Shown one piece after another: positions 1-13,439 of a stretch of 64,000 nt of DNA. A program made the position numbers and the translations under genes. Position 1 is the stretch's first letter. The number at the start of each line of letters is the position of its first letter. The DNA is from Papilionanthe hookeriana x Papilionanthe teres (lineage: Eukaryota; Streptophyta; Magnoliopsida; Asparagales; Orchidaceae), in NCBI GenBank assembly GCA_022702705.1, contig CM040429.1, positions 7,263,419 through 7,327,418 on the forward strand. The letters are read 5' to 3'. Below the pieces are notes generated by a model that saw nothing but the letters and a program-made list of their open reading frames with translations, did not search any database and was not told where the DNA came from.

Positions 1-3000
1 AGCCCACATGACATTTCCATTTGCCATCCATTTAATCAAAGCCATTCCCTAAGTTATAATCCCATCATCAAATAATTCCAAATCAAGCCTCATGCCAAAT
101 CACCCCTAAATACCAAAATTTTTCTTAAATCCATTTCCATGAAATTGACTTGACTTTTCCCAAGCCGAAGGTGAGCCATGAAGCCATGCATGAGCCACAT
201 GGAAGCCATAAGAGCCTCTTTACATGTCACCATGCCATTTTGGGCAAAAGGAGGAGACTCTTTCCTTAATTCCTAAAGGTGATTAATCACTCCCATGATT
301 CCACTAAATCTTGCTTAAGCTTAATTGTACTTGGATGGTGACCATTCCCCACCGATTAAGCTGACCTAAATCACTTTCTATTCAGCCTAAACAAAGCCTT
401 GGGTGGTGCACCTAGCCCAAATGGAGGGGTTGACCAATTTGAGCCAAAATAAGCCCTCTCCCATTCCATTCTAATCCAAGCCTTTTACACATGGCATTTG
501 CCAATCGCCTACACTAAACCCCGGCCCCGACCCACTCGAACAAGATGGTGACCAATGCCCGGCCGGCCAGCCACCGGGTCACCGGAAAACACCATGGCCG
601 AGAGCTCACATGTGAGCCAACTTTGGAATTCTCCTCGCTGAGCTGCCCCATGCCCAATGGCCACCATGGCTGTTCTTCCCATGCCCAGAGCAGGTGATCC
701 AAAGCCCTAACTCTCCCTGGGAGGCCCTCCACCCTCTCCTATTTAAACCCCTCACCCTCACGGCCATAGAAGAGAGTTGCACAAACCTTGCCGAAACTCT
801 GCCAAAATTGTTCCAAACCCTTCTCCACCCTTAGAGCAGTTGATCCCCAGTGTCAATTTGCCCTAATCCCCATCGACAAAATCCAATTTCTCAACCGAAA
901 TTCCACCCAAAACCGGGACACTTCTCCACGGTGGATCAATCCTCAAATTGATTGGTCCTACACCTTCACCGGACCAAGAGAAGGTGTCCACCGAGCAAAG
1001 CCCCATCTCCAGTGCCACCCGGCTTGTTCCGGACTCCGAAGGTTGTGATCGACCTCGGTGGAAATCACACCTGAGCAATTCACCACATCCCCAGGGCTTC
1101 ATCCCTAGCCTCCTGCAGCTCCAACGAACGTGCCGAGCATCTCCGATCGAGGCTTCACCTCTCGTAGCTAAGGTATGGATCAATTCTTCATCCCGAGCTT
1201 CTAAACATTCTCCATTTCAAATGAGTCAATTTCAATAAACATTAGCCGTATAGATGTGTTCGTCTCTTCAAGACGAATCCATAGAGTATAAGAACATAAA
1301 AATCCATGGAGAATCGAGTGAGATCTTAGTGGCTAGAAGGTGGACGGTTCTCGGGTTAGGAGGCTTGGGGACGATGAACGGATGCCGTTCATTTAATACA
1401 CGCGCGGATGGACGGCTCGGATGGCGTCGGACGAGGAGATGGTACATGAACCGCGGGCCGCGTGGCGCCGAGTCGAAGGCGGCGTCAAATGGGAGCGCGC
1501 CGCGTGTGCCTTCGGAGATGCTAAGGTCGACGCGGCGCCGACTCGGATAAATAGAAAAATAGGGTATTTTCCGATTTATTTAATTCCCTAAACTTCAAAA
1601 ATCCATATCTTTGTGTAGAAAAATCACAAAAATAAAATAAAAATACCCTCTTGCTCAGTGAACGAGAGGAGAATAATGTGGAAAAGAAATTAATTAATTT
1701 TGTCCAAGTATTTTATTTTTAATTAATTATTTACTCCCTGCATTGTTTTAATTCTCCATGCATTCATACAATTCACCATGGCATGAGACCATAGGGCTTT
1801 GAAGCCTCGAACTTGGGAACATTCCCCGAATTTTCCAAGGTCGGAGGCCACCTCTCGTGAAAAGTTATTTATTTTTCAAATGCATGTTGTCTGTTTTGAG
1901 TATTTTAATTCCAAAAATTAGCATGTTGTGAAATAAATTCTAGGAAAATTTGGTGATGTTCCTTATGACCAGAGAACCCTAGGAAAAATAGGACTTGAGT
2001 TAGTTCACTCAAAATAACCCTAATTGGCTTAAATACCCAAAATTGGACTTTAATTAATTAGAGTTAACCATAGATCAAATTGACTTGAAATCAATTCTCC
2101 ACTGACCTTTAGGATCAGAGGAACCCACCATAAAAGTTTGAAGTCAATTGGACTTGGTTAGCCCTACTAAATGGGTTGATTAAGCCATTTAGTCATTTTA
2201 AACTTTAAAAATTCATAACTTTCAAAATACCTTTCAAAAAATCACCAAATTGGTTTTGGAGCCTCTCTGATATCAGAGGAATTTAAGAAAATTAAAATTT
2301 CAATTTTCTAAAAAAAGTTGATTTTTCATCATTATTTTAATATTTTAATAATTAAAAATAATAAAAATCACAAAAATAATAAAATTCACCAAAATGTCAT
2401 ATTTTGAAATATAATCACTTAGGAACAAACCCCATATTTTTCTTAGGATTATTTAATGAGATATTAAATTTTAAAGCCCTAGGGTAATTTTAAAATAAAA
2501 AAAAATGTATTTTCTAGCATTTTCACTAAAATAATTATAATAAATCAAAGAAAAATCAGAAAATTGCAAAATTTGGTTCTCTGAAATCCTTGATATCAGA
2601 GAGAATTTTAAAAATTATAAAATTCATTTTTCAACTTATATTTTATTTTTAAATTAATTAATACTCCAGAACTTAAAATAATTCTAATAAATAAAATATA
2701 ATTCAAAAAAATCACAAAAATTAGTCTAAGTGGTCCTCTGGTTATTAGGAATGTCCCATAATTTTCTTAAGGACAGAAACTTTCCCTTGGTCATATTATT
2801 AAATTTTCCTTGGAAATCCTTATTTTCCACCAAAAATAATTATATAAATAAATTAAATACAGAAAAATCACATTTTCTCCTCTAATGTCTTTATTGACAT
2901 ATGAGTGAAGTAACATAAAAATTTCAAGTTCATTTGAGCTCAATTTAGTGAGTTATGAAATTATTAGGCTTGAAGGGCAAAATGGTAATTAAAATCTTAA

Positions 3001-3383
3001 CCCTTTAATTAAGACTTTAGGCTTAATGAAATTAATAGGCAAAATATTTGATTTTAATTTGATTTGGATGATTGAAATTTAGATAATTAAGGGGTAGAAA
3101 TCTACTAAGCAATTTAAAACAATTTCAATAAACCTTAATTAAATAATTAGTTAAATTTGGAAGAATAATAAAATTGGAATTATTAAAATAGGGATATTAT
3201 TAGGAGGAGATTTATTCTTTAATTTAAAAATCCCTAAATTAATCATCCCAATAATATTTAATTCCTAATTAAAATGATAATCCAAGTTTAAGATTTAAAA
3301 TGCTTAAAAGACTTAATCATTAAATTAAATTAAAGTTAAATTATTTAAAACAAATTCCTCTAAAATTAAAAATTAAATTAAAA

Positions 3384-3655
3384 ATTAAGAATTAAATTAA
3401 ACTAAATTAAATTAAATTAAATTAAATTAAATTAAATTAAATTAAATTAAATTAAATTAAATTATATTAAATTAAATTAAATTAAATTAAATTAAATTAA
3501 ATTAAATTAAATTAAAAGTAAATTAAATTAAATTAAATTAAATTAAATTAAATTAAACTAAATCATATTACATTAAATTAACTTAAGTTAAATTAAATTA
3601 AATTAAACCACATTAAATTAAATTAAGTTAAATTAAATTAAATTAAATTAAATAT
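3384..3655. repeat. (ATTAA)n low-complexity array inside LTR A
   Basis: A run of pentanucleotide ATTAA/AAATT units with scattered point changes. The same array occurs at the equivalent place in solo LTR C (about 22850-23111) with a slightly different unit number, so it was part of the LTR before the two insertions. Confidence 0.9.
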
Positions 3656-5036
3656 AAAGACATGAAGAATTCAAAAATAAATCTAAGATAACTTGAACAC
3701 TATTCCAAACTTAAATCATTAATTTGAACTTAAATTTGAATCACAAATCATTAAATATCATTTTGCCCTTAGGAGCTTTTACTATCAGTAACTCTAAATG
3801 GAGTATCGAAGTGAAATGACACTTCACTCATAAGGATATTCAAACATCCTAATTCACTGAGCAAGAAATAAAACTTAACTCAAACACTCCTGGATGATTA
3901 ATTCACTCAACAATAGAATTCATTTGGACTTAGAGACAATTCCGAAATATTGAAAAGATGTTTAAGATTCGTCTTAAACACTTCCTCAATATGATGGAAT
4001 GTCCTTAAGAACAAATTGAGCTTAGTTGTTCTTTGGTGAAGAAAATCATCCTTAAAACCAAAATTGAAGACCTAGACGTCATAGGAGATGACTAGACTAT
4101 AGGATTAGGAATTTGGTAGAAAACCATAACCTTTCCCTTAGCTTTACCTAGGAACTTACTTTAAATGCTTAAATATTCTAACCGTGTTTTAAGTGCAGCT
4201 TGGGATGACGGGAAGACCCTCCAGTACGCTTTTATTTTATTGCGATTTACTCTATCGCAACTTATTTAATCGCATCGCACTTACTTTTCTTGCATGATAA
4301 ACAACAGTTGCATGAAAACCTACACCTTTAGGACATAAACCAAAACTGAAACCCATAACTAAATTAAAAGACACTACAAGATAAAATTCATCGCCACAAC
4401 ATTCAAAATATAAAATAACTCAAAATTTAATCACAAACAAAACAACAAAACTACAACTACAACTAAATTAAAACGTCTCATCGAATGATCGGGAATACCT
4501 CGGATGATGTAACCCACGTGTTGCTAACGGGATTTCCCACGGTCCAAATGAAAGTGCGGAACTCATTTAGTTGAGTTTAGCAAATTCATCCGGACTAAGT
4601 GAATTCGATGAAAATAACGGTGTCGGGATGACGGAACCGTGGGATCTTAATCGGTTCGTTTAATCAATTTTAAGACCTGTTTTAATTAAAATATTAAAGA
4701 CACATGGAAATTAAGACTTTCTCTAAAACCAAACACTTCTCTCATCTCCCGATTTATGACTTCTACAACTAAACCTCCGCAACAACAAGGAGCTCGGAGC
4801 ATGGTGGGCAAGCACGGCCATCGTCATCGCAAAACCCGAGTCTACTTCAGCAAAACTTTCCTTAGAATTAAATAACCAAGCCGTAGGACTTCGAGGTAGC
4901 TTGCCTAGTGCAACATAAATCCTCAACTCTTCGTTAGGCATTTGCATGATCATATCATGTAAATTAAGCCCTAACCGGTCTTAGGAATCCGAGGTAGTCG
5001 TCCGATACGACATAGACCCTCACATCTTCGAGATCT

Positions 5037-5061
5037 ATTTGTATGATTTTATCATACAAAT
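5037..5061. promoter_or_regulatory. Perfect 11-bp LTR hairpin 1 (copy A)
   Basis: ATTTGTATGAT, a 3-base loop TTT, then ATCATACAAAT. It is conserved without change in solo LTR C at 24500-24524. Function unknown; it lies about 550 bp upstream of the LTR TATA box. Confidence 0.7.
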
Positions 5062-5415
5062 ATAAGTCCTAATTAATTAAAATTGGCAAGATCAAAATAT
5101 TAAATAAACATTAGGACTTTCCTAAATTCAAACCAAACAATAGGATAGTTTGGGAAGTTGCCAAGATTCTTCTTGGATCCTCAGCTTCTCCTACTTTTCT
5201 TCCATTGGACTTCTGAAAATAACTGTTCCAAACTTGATCCATTCCCTATCGAAATTCCAAAATTCAATCCCTCGAAAACTTAAACTTTGAAATTCTTGAG
5301 AGCGGAACTACCGATTATTATCGAGAGTTTTCTTAGGTGATTTCCGTCACTTAAGATGTAATTAACTATAGGGGCTTGCCCTTATAGGGAACTTTAAGAA
5401 CCCGGGTAATATAAA

Positions 5416-5445
5416 CCCCGTTTAATGTTTCTATATTAAACAGGG
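5416..5445. promoter_or_regulatory. LTR hairpin 2 (copy A, one mismatch)
   Basis: CCCCGTTTAAT, an 8-base loop, then ATTAAACAGGG. In solo LTR C the same site (24875-24904) is a perfect 11-bp stem. It lies about 140 bp upstream of the TATA box. Confidence 0.6.
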
Positions 5446-5583
5446 AATTTGTCGGCTTATAAAATTGGTTCGCGGACCAAACGGATGTCACAAACCTTTC
5501 TAGTTTATTTAATCGAGCCCCATTATCAAGCGAGTGTGTCTATTCTTCGGGATAGATACACGGTTTGTGGTGCGGCGCTCGTT

Positions 5584-5591
5584 TATATAAA
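5584..5591 (+). promoter_or_regulatory. Candidate LTR TATA box (copy A)
   Basis: TATATAAA about 185 bp before the LTR end, conserved in LTR C at 25044-25051. Placement suits an LTR promoter that starts the genomic RNA shortly downstream. Inferred from sequence only. Confidence 0.5.
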
Positions 5592-5781
5592 CTATTTGGG
5601 ATGCGAGATCGGCTTGATTTCATATCTTAAAATTTTCAAATTTAAAATTATTTTCAAAATCAAATACTACTTTTTCAAATTATTTATTTAAATTAAATTA
5701 AAAAATTCGCCGACAGCTTCGTAGGCGACCTCTTTTCAAAAATACAACACCACAAACCTAAAAAATATGCCGACATATTTC

Positions 5782-5799
5782 TGGCGACTCCGCTGGGGA
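5782..5799 (+). promoter_or_regulatory. Primer binding site of element A (tRNA-Arg type)
   Basis: TGGCGACTCCGCTGGGGA, six bases after the LTR end. Its reverse complement ends in CCA, as expected for a tRNA 3' end. The type fits the tRNA-Arg site known in Ogre elements. Confidence 0.85.
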
Positions 5800-6291
5800 A
5801 TAGTTCCTCTCTCCATTTTCATCAAATAGTTCTGCTTTCAAAAATCGGTAGTGTATCCATGTCCCAAATGGATCAAACTACCCTTCTTTCCGTTGGAATA
5901 CTATGTTCATTTCTACCTTGAACGAGTATAGCCAACATTCTCTCGGATTTAGGAGCCACCGTTTAGACACCCCTAAACGCAGAGGTTCCGAGATCCTTTT
6001 ACCTCATTTCCGAGGTGGGGTGGACCCCAATAGGTGTTAGTTTAGGAGTAATCCTTCGAGTCGAGAAGTCTTGCATAAGACTTTCTTTTCCTTTCCAACT
6101 CCGAATCGATTCATTACCTTCTCTACACCTTTGAACATTCCGTTCTAAATAAACAAACCTTCTAATGAACGACTCTTTTAATAAATATACATGAAACAAG
6201 AATGTGTTCGGACTCTTTTCGATTCCTTTCTTTTCGTCCTGATGAGAAGGAGCACAACTTGGGACTGACAATCAGAATCTACCTTGCAGAA

Positions 6292-9237
6292 ATGGAAGCC
6301 CCAAAACTGATTTTCTCCTTCACCAACCGACAATGGGATCATCCGGTTTGGACAAGGATTCGAGAATACAAATGTCAAGATCGCTGACGTTACCCTTTTC
6401 GCACTGATGGACAAAGTGTCAGAAGCTGAGAAACCCATGATCGAATTCAACCTTAAATCAACTCAAGAATTTCCCCTCCGCAAAGGGTTCCAGTCGAGAG
6501 GAGTACCGCCGTCCATGGAAGGACCGTTATCTCTACCCCCACCGGTCTAGTCGTCTCTCGCACCTACCCCGGCTCCCGCCAAACCGAAGGGGAAGGAAGT
6601 CCAAATTTGTAACGAGCATGTTACCGTGGAGGGTACGATTTCCGTGCAAGACCTTCTATTTTTGAAATTGGGTCCAGCTTCAAGGGTTCCACCCCTAACA
6701 CGGACTCGGAGGAGAAACAGAGGCGGAAGATTGCCGTAAAGGCCGGAGCCGCCGAAGTCGCTTTCCTAGAAGAAATTCCCGAGTACACACCACTACCCGA
6801 ATACATACCATTGTCCGAGTAAACACCCCTTTTGGAAGGGAGCGAGATTCCATCCCCTTTCCGCCGCAGTCGACGAGGAAAATGTTCGCAGAACTGCCTC
6901 TACATTACCTCGGCCCGCATACTATAACGACAACGAGAAAGAAGAGGGCTAGGATTACACCACTTGCCCGATTACGTATCGTGATTGAAAAGTTAGCAAA
7001 GAAGGAAAGATGCCCCGTGTCGGAAATTTTAAGAAGGATAGGGCGGGTGCCGCCCAAATCTCGTCTTGGGCCGCGAGTAGAATCTCGCTATCGCGCGTGA
7101 AGAACCAAATAAGAAAATGAAGGCTAGCCCACTCGTTGTTGTTTCGAGTTTACGGATCGGGGAGGATACCACCTTCCAAGCATTCGACTGACGGACCTTC
7201 CGGTCCTAGGCCTTCCGTCGCTAGAAGGATGGTATGGCGTCCCACTACCGCCGCTTAAGACCGAAACAACGATCGAAAAGGAAAGTCTCGTCGAGAGACT
7301 TGAGTCCGAAGAAAGTGCTACCGCAGAAAGGGGACTCATGAGAAAGAAACTAGACAATTATCACATGACAACCGCAAGGAGGTACGTAAAAGACCTCTAG
7401 AAGATGCTTATGGAAAAGTTAAGAACCGATATTCGGCGACTAGCGAGGGAAAGAGAGGAGAAATTCGGAGATGAAGTTGACTCGTCGAGTTCATGGATGA
7501 TGAGTATGCGGAAATTAACATGGTAGAAACACGAGCTTCGTCGGCTTCACAAGGTGCTCCTCGCAATGCGCAGAAGAGAGGAGCCGGAAGTAATGAGGAG
7601 GCGGCTTCAAGAGAAAGATGATACGATCGCCCGGATGGCGAAAAGGATGGAAGAGATGGCCGTAGCCCTAGCCACTCTCCGAGTCGGGTTCAACCCCAAA
7701 GAGAAACACCCCGGAAGTTATTCACATTGTAGACGGAGGAAAGGAGATTACATCCGTCAACGGGGATAATCAATTAAAGAAGGATGCAACACAAAGTATG
7801 ATTCCGTAAAAGGATATCAAGAGCTTGGTAGAACAAGACGAGTGCGAGAAGCCTTAGCACAATCAAAGAGCGAGACATCCATTCGGACGGGTAGACCTTA
7901 CCCCGAAGAATTCGACGCCGTCCAATATCCGAAGGGCTTTGTACCACCTCTCGTTCAAGACCTTTGATGGAACCGGAAACCCTCGGCAAGCATGTTGCAC
8001 ATTTTCGTGCCGCTTGTTGCAATGCCGGCGGAAGTGATGCTTTACTCTTCCGACAATTTGTCGCAGCACTCGTCGTGGATCGCCTTTGATTGGTATGCGG
8101 AATTACCAAACGGTTCGGTGAAGACATTTTCGGAATTGGAGAACATCTTCATCAAGCGATTTGTCGGAGCTCGACACCACATCACTATAGGTGATTTAGT
8201 GGTAGAGAAGCGAAGCCGAATGAAACCTTGGTGGACTACATACTTCGATGGAGGAACCTAAGTATGAAGTGTGAGCCACAGCTATAAGAACAAGCATGCG
8301 ATCGGCATTTTACTAAAAAGCATCCATGGCCCGATAAGCACTTCTCCTCAAGGGATTTACTATTAAGACTTTCGAGAAGTTGTTAAGCAAGGCCGGAAGC
8401 TTGCAAGAGGAGGCGAAGCAATTAAGTTTCACCGATAAAACGGATAAACGAAGCCCGTGAAAACTTTTGAAAAGAAGTCCGGGATCGTTGCAGCGATCGA
8501 CAAAGGCAAGCAACCGATACAAATATCGTCGAACGGCCGCGAAGAACCTCAACGGAATTACCAAGCAACCCCGACCCAGCTATCAGTCATCTCAACAGTA
8601 TGAACAACCGCCCCGTCCGCAACGTACGTTAAGGGAGCTTCTGAGCAGGGAGTATCCATTCAAGAATGAGGCAGTGCCGAAAATGTTCCGCAGTTTGATG
8701 AAGACTCCAGATTTCCAACTACCAGAACCTAAGAGACCAGAAGAAGTCGACAAGAAAGGTGATCCCAACTTTTGCCCTTACCACCGGATGCTTGGGCATA
8801 AGATAGAAGATTGTATTACCTTCAAGAGTTGGCTCAACGACAATCTTCGGAAAGGGAATATGACGATTCCGAAGGAGTACATGAAGGAACCCCAGAAAGG
8901 AGGTTCCGTCAATGTTATCTCGACGGATCTCATTGTTTCGATAGATCCCTATGCGACTGATGATGGATGGACTACCGCTTGGACAAAGTCTTCGAAGAAG
9001 ATTTTAGATCACATCCAAACCGCTTCAGTGCAAGCCTCAATTCAGAGTTCGAAAACTGTCAAGTCGGCGCTATCACTTGCGATAGAAGAACAACCTCAAC
9101 AAGAGATAATTGAAGAAAAGAAGAAAATTGACGAAGAAGAGAAGACCGAGGCACCTAAGGCTAGACTAGGGGCTGCTTATCCTAGGATAGTTGTTTCCGA
9201 TTCGGGGGAGAAATCCCTCGAACTTCGACTCGTATGA
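6292..9237 (+). pseudogene. Element A gag (nucleocapsid/capsid), frameshifted
   Basis: Gag would form the particle that packages element RNA. An ATG at 6292 opens a frame that breaks by about 6390. Further frames resume from 6390 to 8260 with several shifts. A retrotransposon-gag capsid motif is visible near 8085-8170 (AFDWYAELP, then a F-x-KRF segment). The last part, 8467-9237, is open for 256 codons. It begins with a Pro/Gln-rich stretch, carries a degenerate Cys/His motif CPYHRMLGHKIEDC near 8775-8820 typical of Tat/Ogre gag C-termini, and ends in an acidic Lys/Glu region. Disruptions are small indels spread along the gene. Some may be sequence-consensus errors rather than mutations. Confidence 0.75.
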
Positions 9238-9609
9238 TTATTTGCTCACTCCAGGTGGGATCTTATAATGATGAGGGTTATGGTGTTGGCTACGTTTTGA
9301 CTGTTTCTAACGATTACGTAACTAGCGACAATCAACCTAATCCGGATGTCGATTCCGATACAAATGACAATTCTCAAATCATACACAATCTCGACGATCA
9401 CAATGATGAAGAAGACATCCACCATGAAGGCTAAGAGAGTTCAACAAGCAATGAATCTATTTGCGAGTTTCGAGGAGCTCCAGTCACAATAGAGTTAGAG
9501 CCTTCAGACTCCGAAGCTAATCCCGAAGAACTCCGTCGTCCCGATTCGAGAAGAGACACCAAGCAAACTCAATGCTAAATTCGAAGAAATCACGAAGTCA
9601 ACTTAAGAA

Positions 9610-10183
9610 GTGGAAGAGTTCTACCTCCGAGAATGGGTCCAAAAGACAAAGGAAAGCGGTGGTTGTTCAGGAAGAACCAACCCCGCAAAAGAAATACCCA
9701 TTCGGGAAGAAGCCGAGACACATGAAAACAAAGTGGACTACAACGTGCTAGCCCATCTTAGGAAACTACCGACCAAGCCGAGCATCTACGACGCTCTCAT
9801 CTTATCAAAGGAGATGAGAGAAGCTCGATCAAGGCCTTACTTCGATCCGGAAATTTGCTTAGCTCAAATGGCCGGAGAGTCCTTAGATGAGGTTTGCTCG
9901 TTAAAGGAACGAGCGAGGTGTTACCTTCACGGACGACGACCTATTACTTGGGACAGCGGACCACAACCGACCGTTGTACATTTCGATTACTAATCGGGAA
10001 GTTTACACTCTCGCAGTATTGGTAGATCCGGGAGCATCAATCAATATAATGAATCTTCGAACGCTAGCATACTTGGAAATTGATGCTCGCGAGCTCGAGG
10101 CGGACAAAATGTTATTAAGAGGATTCAACCGTAAAGGAGAAAGAGCCCTCGGCTCAATAACACTCGCTAATGAAGATCGGTGA
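9610..10183 (+). pseudogene. Element A pol start and aspartic protease, frameshifted
   Basis: The first part (9610-9993) matches the conserved segment ahead of the protease in Tat/Ogre pol (YNVLAHLRKLPTKPSIYDAL). After a frame change near 9980 the protease core follows. Its catalytic motif is VDPGASINIM, with Asp as nucleophile; this lineage often has DPG rather than DTG. A hydrophobic flap region follows to 10183. The protease would cut the polyprotein inside the particle. The frame change between the two parts prevents a continuous product in this copy. Confidence 0.75.
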
Positions 10184-11440
10184 CTTAGCAAAGACAACCG
10201 CGAAATTTCACATAATTGATTCGTAAACGTCGTTCAATGCTCTACTGGGCCGACCGTGGATACATGAAAATCGGATGGTACCATCATCTCTACATCAATG
10301 CATCAAATACTACGATGGAGGGGAACAGTGCATCAAAGGTGACTTACAACCGTTCTCCGTACATGAAATCGGAATCCATGAAGATGCAGCTTATTATGCA
10401 CCTCCGAAGAAAACAATCTTCTCCAGAGATACCATAACAAATGAAGCAAAGGAAATTTGGGACAACGAAGAACCTGAAGTTCTAGTCCAACGATCACTCA
10501 CCACTCCCTTACGGCGAGATGGTGAAGGTTTCTCCACAACTCGCATCCGAGGACGAGGCCGGGGACGAGGTCGTGGCGAGACATTAGGACGATCGGACAG
10601 AGGAAACCAGCCATTAATGTCGATTGGGAAGATAGTTCTGAAGAAGAAAAAGAAATCAAACAAGAAGCAGCGACAATAAGTCGGAAGAAGCCGCAATTCA
10701 GAATCCCTCTCGAAGATGAAAGAAACGAAGAATATAAATCGATGTACGAGAAGATTAACCACTATGTACATACTATGACTCTGACACCGATCCATTCTAA
10801 TAAGATCGAGGGTATGGAGGTCAAAGAGGTACGTAGCGGTGGTGCAAAGCCCATCAAATTCTACCGTGGCGCTCCTTCCTCCAAAACTGAAAACAATGTA
10901 CAATTTGAAGATGCTACTTCATCAGAATTAATGGAATTGCCTCTTGAGTGGTACTCTCCCTGTGTGCGAAATTTAATTCAGCGTGGTTTCTTACATCGAC
11001 AATGGACAAAAGGTCAATCACAACGTTTTGAAAATTTATGGAATAACTCCGGTCGTCTACCCAACTCAAAACATGGTCTCGGATTCGGCACAGTAGGATC
11101 GGCTGACGATACCGAATTTTGCTTGGTTGTCACCTCGCGAGTCTAATGAAAACCGCATGGAAACCGCAGAAGAACTCGAAGATTTGCAAATTGGAGATGC
11201 TCCACCAGAATTCGAAGAAGAGATCAAATCTACAATAGATGAGTTAACGGAAGTTAACTTAGGTACTAGAGAAGAACCTAGACCTACCTTTGTTAGCTCC
11301 TTACTCAATAAAGAAGACTCCGAAGAAATAATCAAGTTATTAATGGAATTCAAAGACTCGTTTTGCTTGGAGCTACGATGAGATGCCAGGTTTAGCTCCA
11401 GAGGTCGCAGTCCATAAGCTAGGGGTGGATCCTCGCTTCT
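10184..11440 (+). pseudogene. Element A pol linker between protease and reverse transcriptase
   Basis: Broken + strand frames at about 10275-10679, 10742-11146 and 11127-11381 fill the gap between protease and reverse transcriptase. One carries a short Arg/Gly run (RGRGRGRGRG) near 10550-10590. Another is rich in Glu and Asp. I do not recognise a domain. Long spacers here are usual in this lineage. Confidence 0.5.
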
Positions 11441-12060
11441 GTTCCAGTCAGACAAGGTCCCAGAAGAATGCGTCTAGAAATCGAACAACAAGTCATAGCT
11501 GAAGTTAAAAAGCTAATAGACGCTAAATTTGTCCGTGAAGAACAATACCCGACTTGGTTAGCCAACGTGGTACCGGTCGGAAGAAGAATGGTCGGATCGG
11601 AATTTGTGTGGATTTCGGAGATTTAAACAAGGCATGTCCGAAAAGATGAATTCCTCTACCGATCCCGAATTAATGATCGACATTGCTTCAACGCATGAAA
11701 TATTCTCATTCATGGATGGATCTTCGGGATACAACCGAGATAAAAATGGCTCCGGAAGATGAAAAACTTACGAGCATTCGGAACGCCGATCGGGGTATAT
11801 TGCTTACACGAGTGATGCCATTCGGATCGAAGAACGCAGGAGCAACCTACCGCAGAGCAATGACAAGAATTTTTGATGATCTCATCCACAATCAAGTCGA
11901 ATGCTACGTGGACGATGTGGTCATCAAAAGCAAAGTAAAGGAAAACCACTCGTATGATTTGAGAATTGTTTTCGAACGATTAAGACAATTTAACCTTAAG
12001 ATGAATCCCTTAAAATGCGCCTTCGGCGTCACCTCCGGAAATTCTTAGGATTCGTTGTCC
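11440..12060 (+). pseudogene. Element A reverse transcriptase domain, frameshifted
   Basis: Conserved Ty3/gypsy blocks are readable in shifted frames. A PVRQGPRRM-like entry lies near 11440, CVDFGDLNKACPK near 11608-11650, a fingers/palm block around 11700, and MPFGSKNAGATYRRAM near 11815-11860. The catalytic YVDDVVIKS follows near 11905-11930, with both Asp residues kept. The enzyme would copy element RNA into DNA from the tRNA primer. Indels near 11580, 11680 and 12048 break the frame. Confidence 0.85.
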
Positions 12061-13215
12061 GACATCGTGGAATCGAAATCGACCGGAAAAGATTAAAGCT
12101 ATCTTAGAAATGCCACCTCCCGGAACCTTAAAACAACTACGATCTTTTCAAGGGAAGTCGGCATATCTTCGACGCTTTATCTCAAACTTGTCGAGTAGGT
12201 GTCAGCCTTTCTCGGCACTAGTTAAAAAGGACGCCAAATTTATTTGGGAAGAAAAATGCCGGAGGGCCTTCGAGGACATTAAACAATACTTAATGACACC
12301 TCCTGTCTTAGCAGCCCCGGTCCCGTGTAGACCGCTAATACTTTATACCGCGGCTTTAGACGACTCTCTCGGAGCCCCGTTAGCATGTGCCAATGATGAG
12401 GGTAAAGAAAATGCTCTTTACTACCTAAGCCGTCGTTCTATCGCCGACGGAAATAAGGTATCCCACAATTGAAAAGCACTCGTTTAGCCACGATCTTCGC
12501 CGCTCAAAAGCTCGAGCATTACATGCTTTCTCATAAGGTCAACCTGATCTCGAAATTTAATCCATTGCAATACTTGATGACCCGCCCAACGCTTTCCAGC
12601 GGACTTGCCGGATGGTCGATGATATTATTGCAATTCGATATAACTTTCGTGCCTCTTCGTGCCGTAAAGGGACAAGTCTTAGCGGACTTCCTCGCAAAGC
12701 ACACCCTTTGCGGCAGAATCGCCTCTCGATGACGACTTGCCGGATGAACAAATAATGAACCTAGAAGATCCCGATGATCGACGTTGGGAATTATATTTCG
12801 ATGGAGCATCTTCGAGCACATAAAGACGAAGAATCGCAAGTGATAGTGCCCGGTAAGGCGGGGATCGGACTAATCTTTATAACACCGGAGCGGGGGATGT
12901 TAAGATACTCCTACCACTTGACGAGCCGTGTACGAACAACGAAGCGGAATACGAAGCCCTCATAACAGGACTCGGAATTAACTATTCAAATGGGTATAAC
13001 GGACATCAACATCTACGGGGATTCGCAATTAATCATCCAACGTATCGTCGGACAATACGAAATTTTAAAACCAAGACTCGAGCAATACTTCCGAGTATGC
13101 CATACAACTGTTGGAACAGATTCCGAATGTGACGATCTACAAAATTCCCAAAGAAAACGCTTTAGCGGATGCGCTAGCCCGTCTCGCAAAAGAATTTGCT
13201 CGTTTGCAAGATGAA
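12060..13215 (+). pseudogene. Element A RNase H and second RNase H-like domain, frameshifted
   Basis: The connection and first RNase H region cover about 12110-12735 (FQGKSAYLRRFISNLS, then PVLAAP, then LADFLAK). A second RNase H-like block follows. Its opening YFDGAS is near 12795-12815, INIYGDSQLIIQRIVGQYE near 13000-13060, and ALADALARLAKEF near 13160-13200. Two RNase H-like regions in series are a known mark of the Tat/Ogre lineage, in which the first is usually degenerate. They remove the RNA strand during reverse transcription. Several frame changes are present, at about 12475, 12735 and 12820. Confidence 0.75.
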
Positions 13216-13439
13216 TCGGTGGAAGTGTCGGTTCACGGACGTCAGGTCCTATCACGACTCGACATAGACACGATACACGAATCGGAAAAGGAAAAAGGAT
13301 CAATTGCTTGCGGTGACGGAAAACACGGAAGATTGGCGACAACCATTAATAGATTACTCGCAAACGAGAAAACTACCGGATGATAGGTCGTTAGCCTATC
13401 AAATCAAGAAAAGAACTCCGTCCTATGCATTAATAAACA

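Larger units (their letters stand above)
1..5775 (+). repeat. 5' LTR of element A (first about 1.64 kb lies outside the window)
   Basis: Nearly identical in direct orientation to 19466-25243, where the complete LTR starts at 17830. Window position 1 therefore matches LTR position about 1637. It ends in TGCCGACA just before the primer site. It contains an AT-rich (ATTAA)n stretch, two hairpins and a TATA box near the 3' end. Short ORFs inside it (for example 1254-1550 and 5449-5691) recur in the other LTR copy and look like chance ORFs. Confidence 0.9.

Noticed and set aside
1254..1550. Small ORF conserved at 20716-20988 as a gene
   Set aside because: Conservation follows from the LTR duplication. 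The reading ends differ, and the inverted relative in LTR B does not keep the frame.
5449..5691. LTR ORF (also 24924-25151) as a gene
   Set aside because: It spans the LTR TATA box and an AT-rich tract, and is shared only because the LTRs are copies.
10394..10903. 169-aa - strand ORF
   Set aside because: It is antisense to element A pol and arises from the Arg/Gly and Lys repeats on the + strand.
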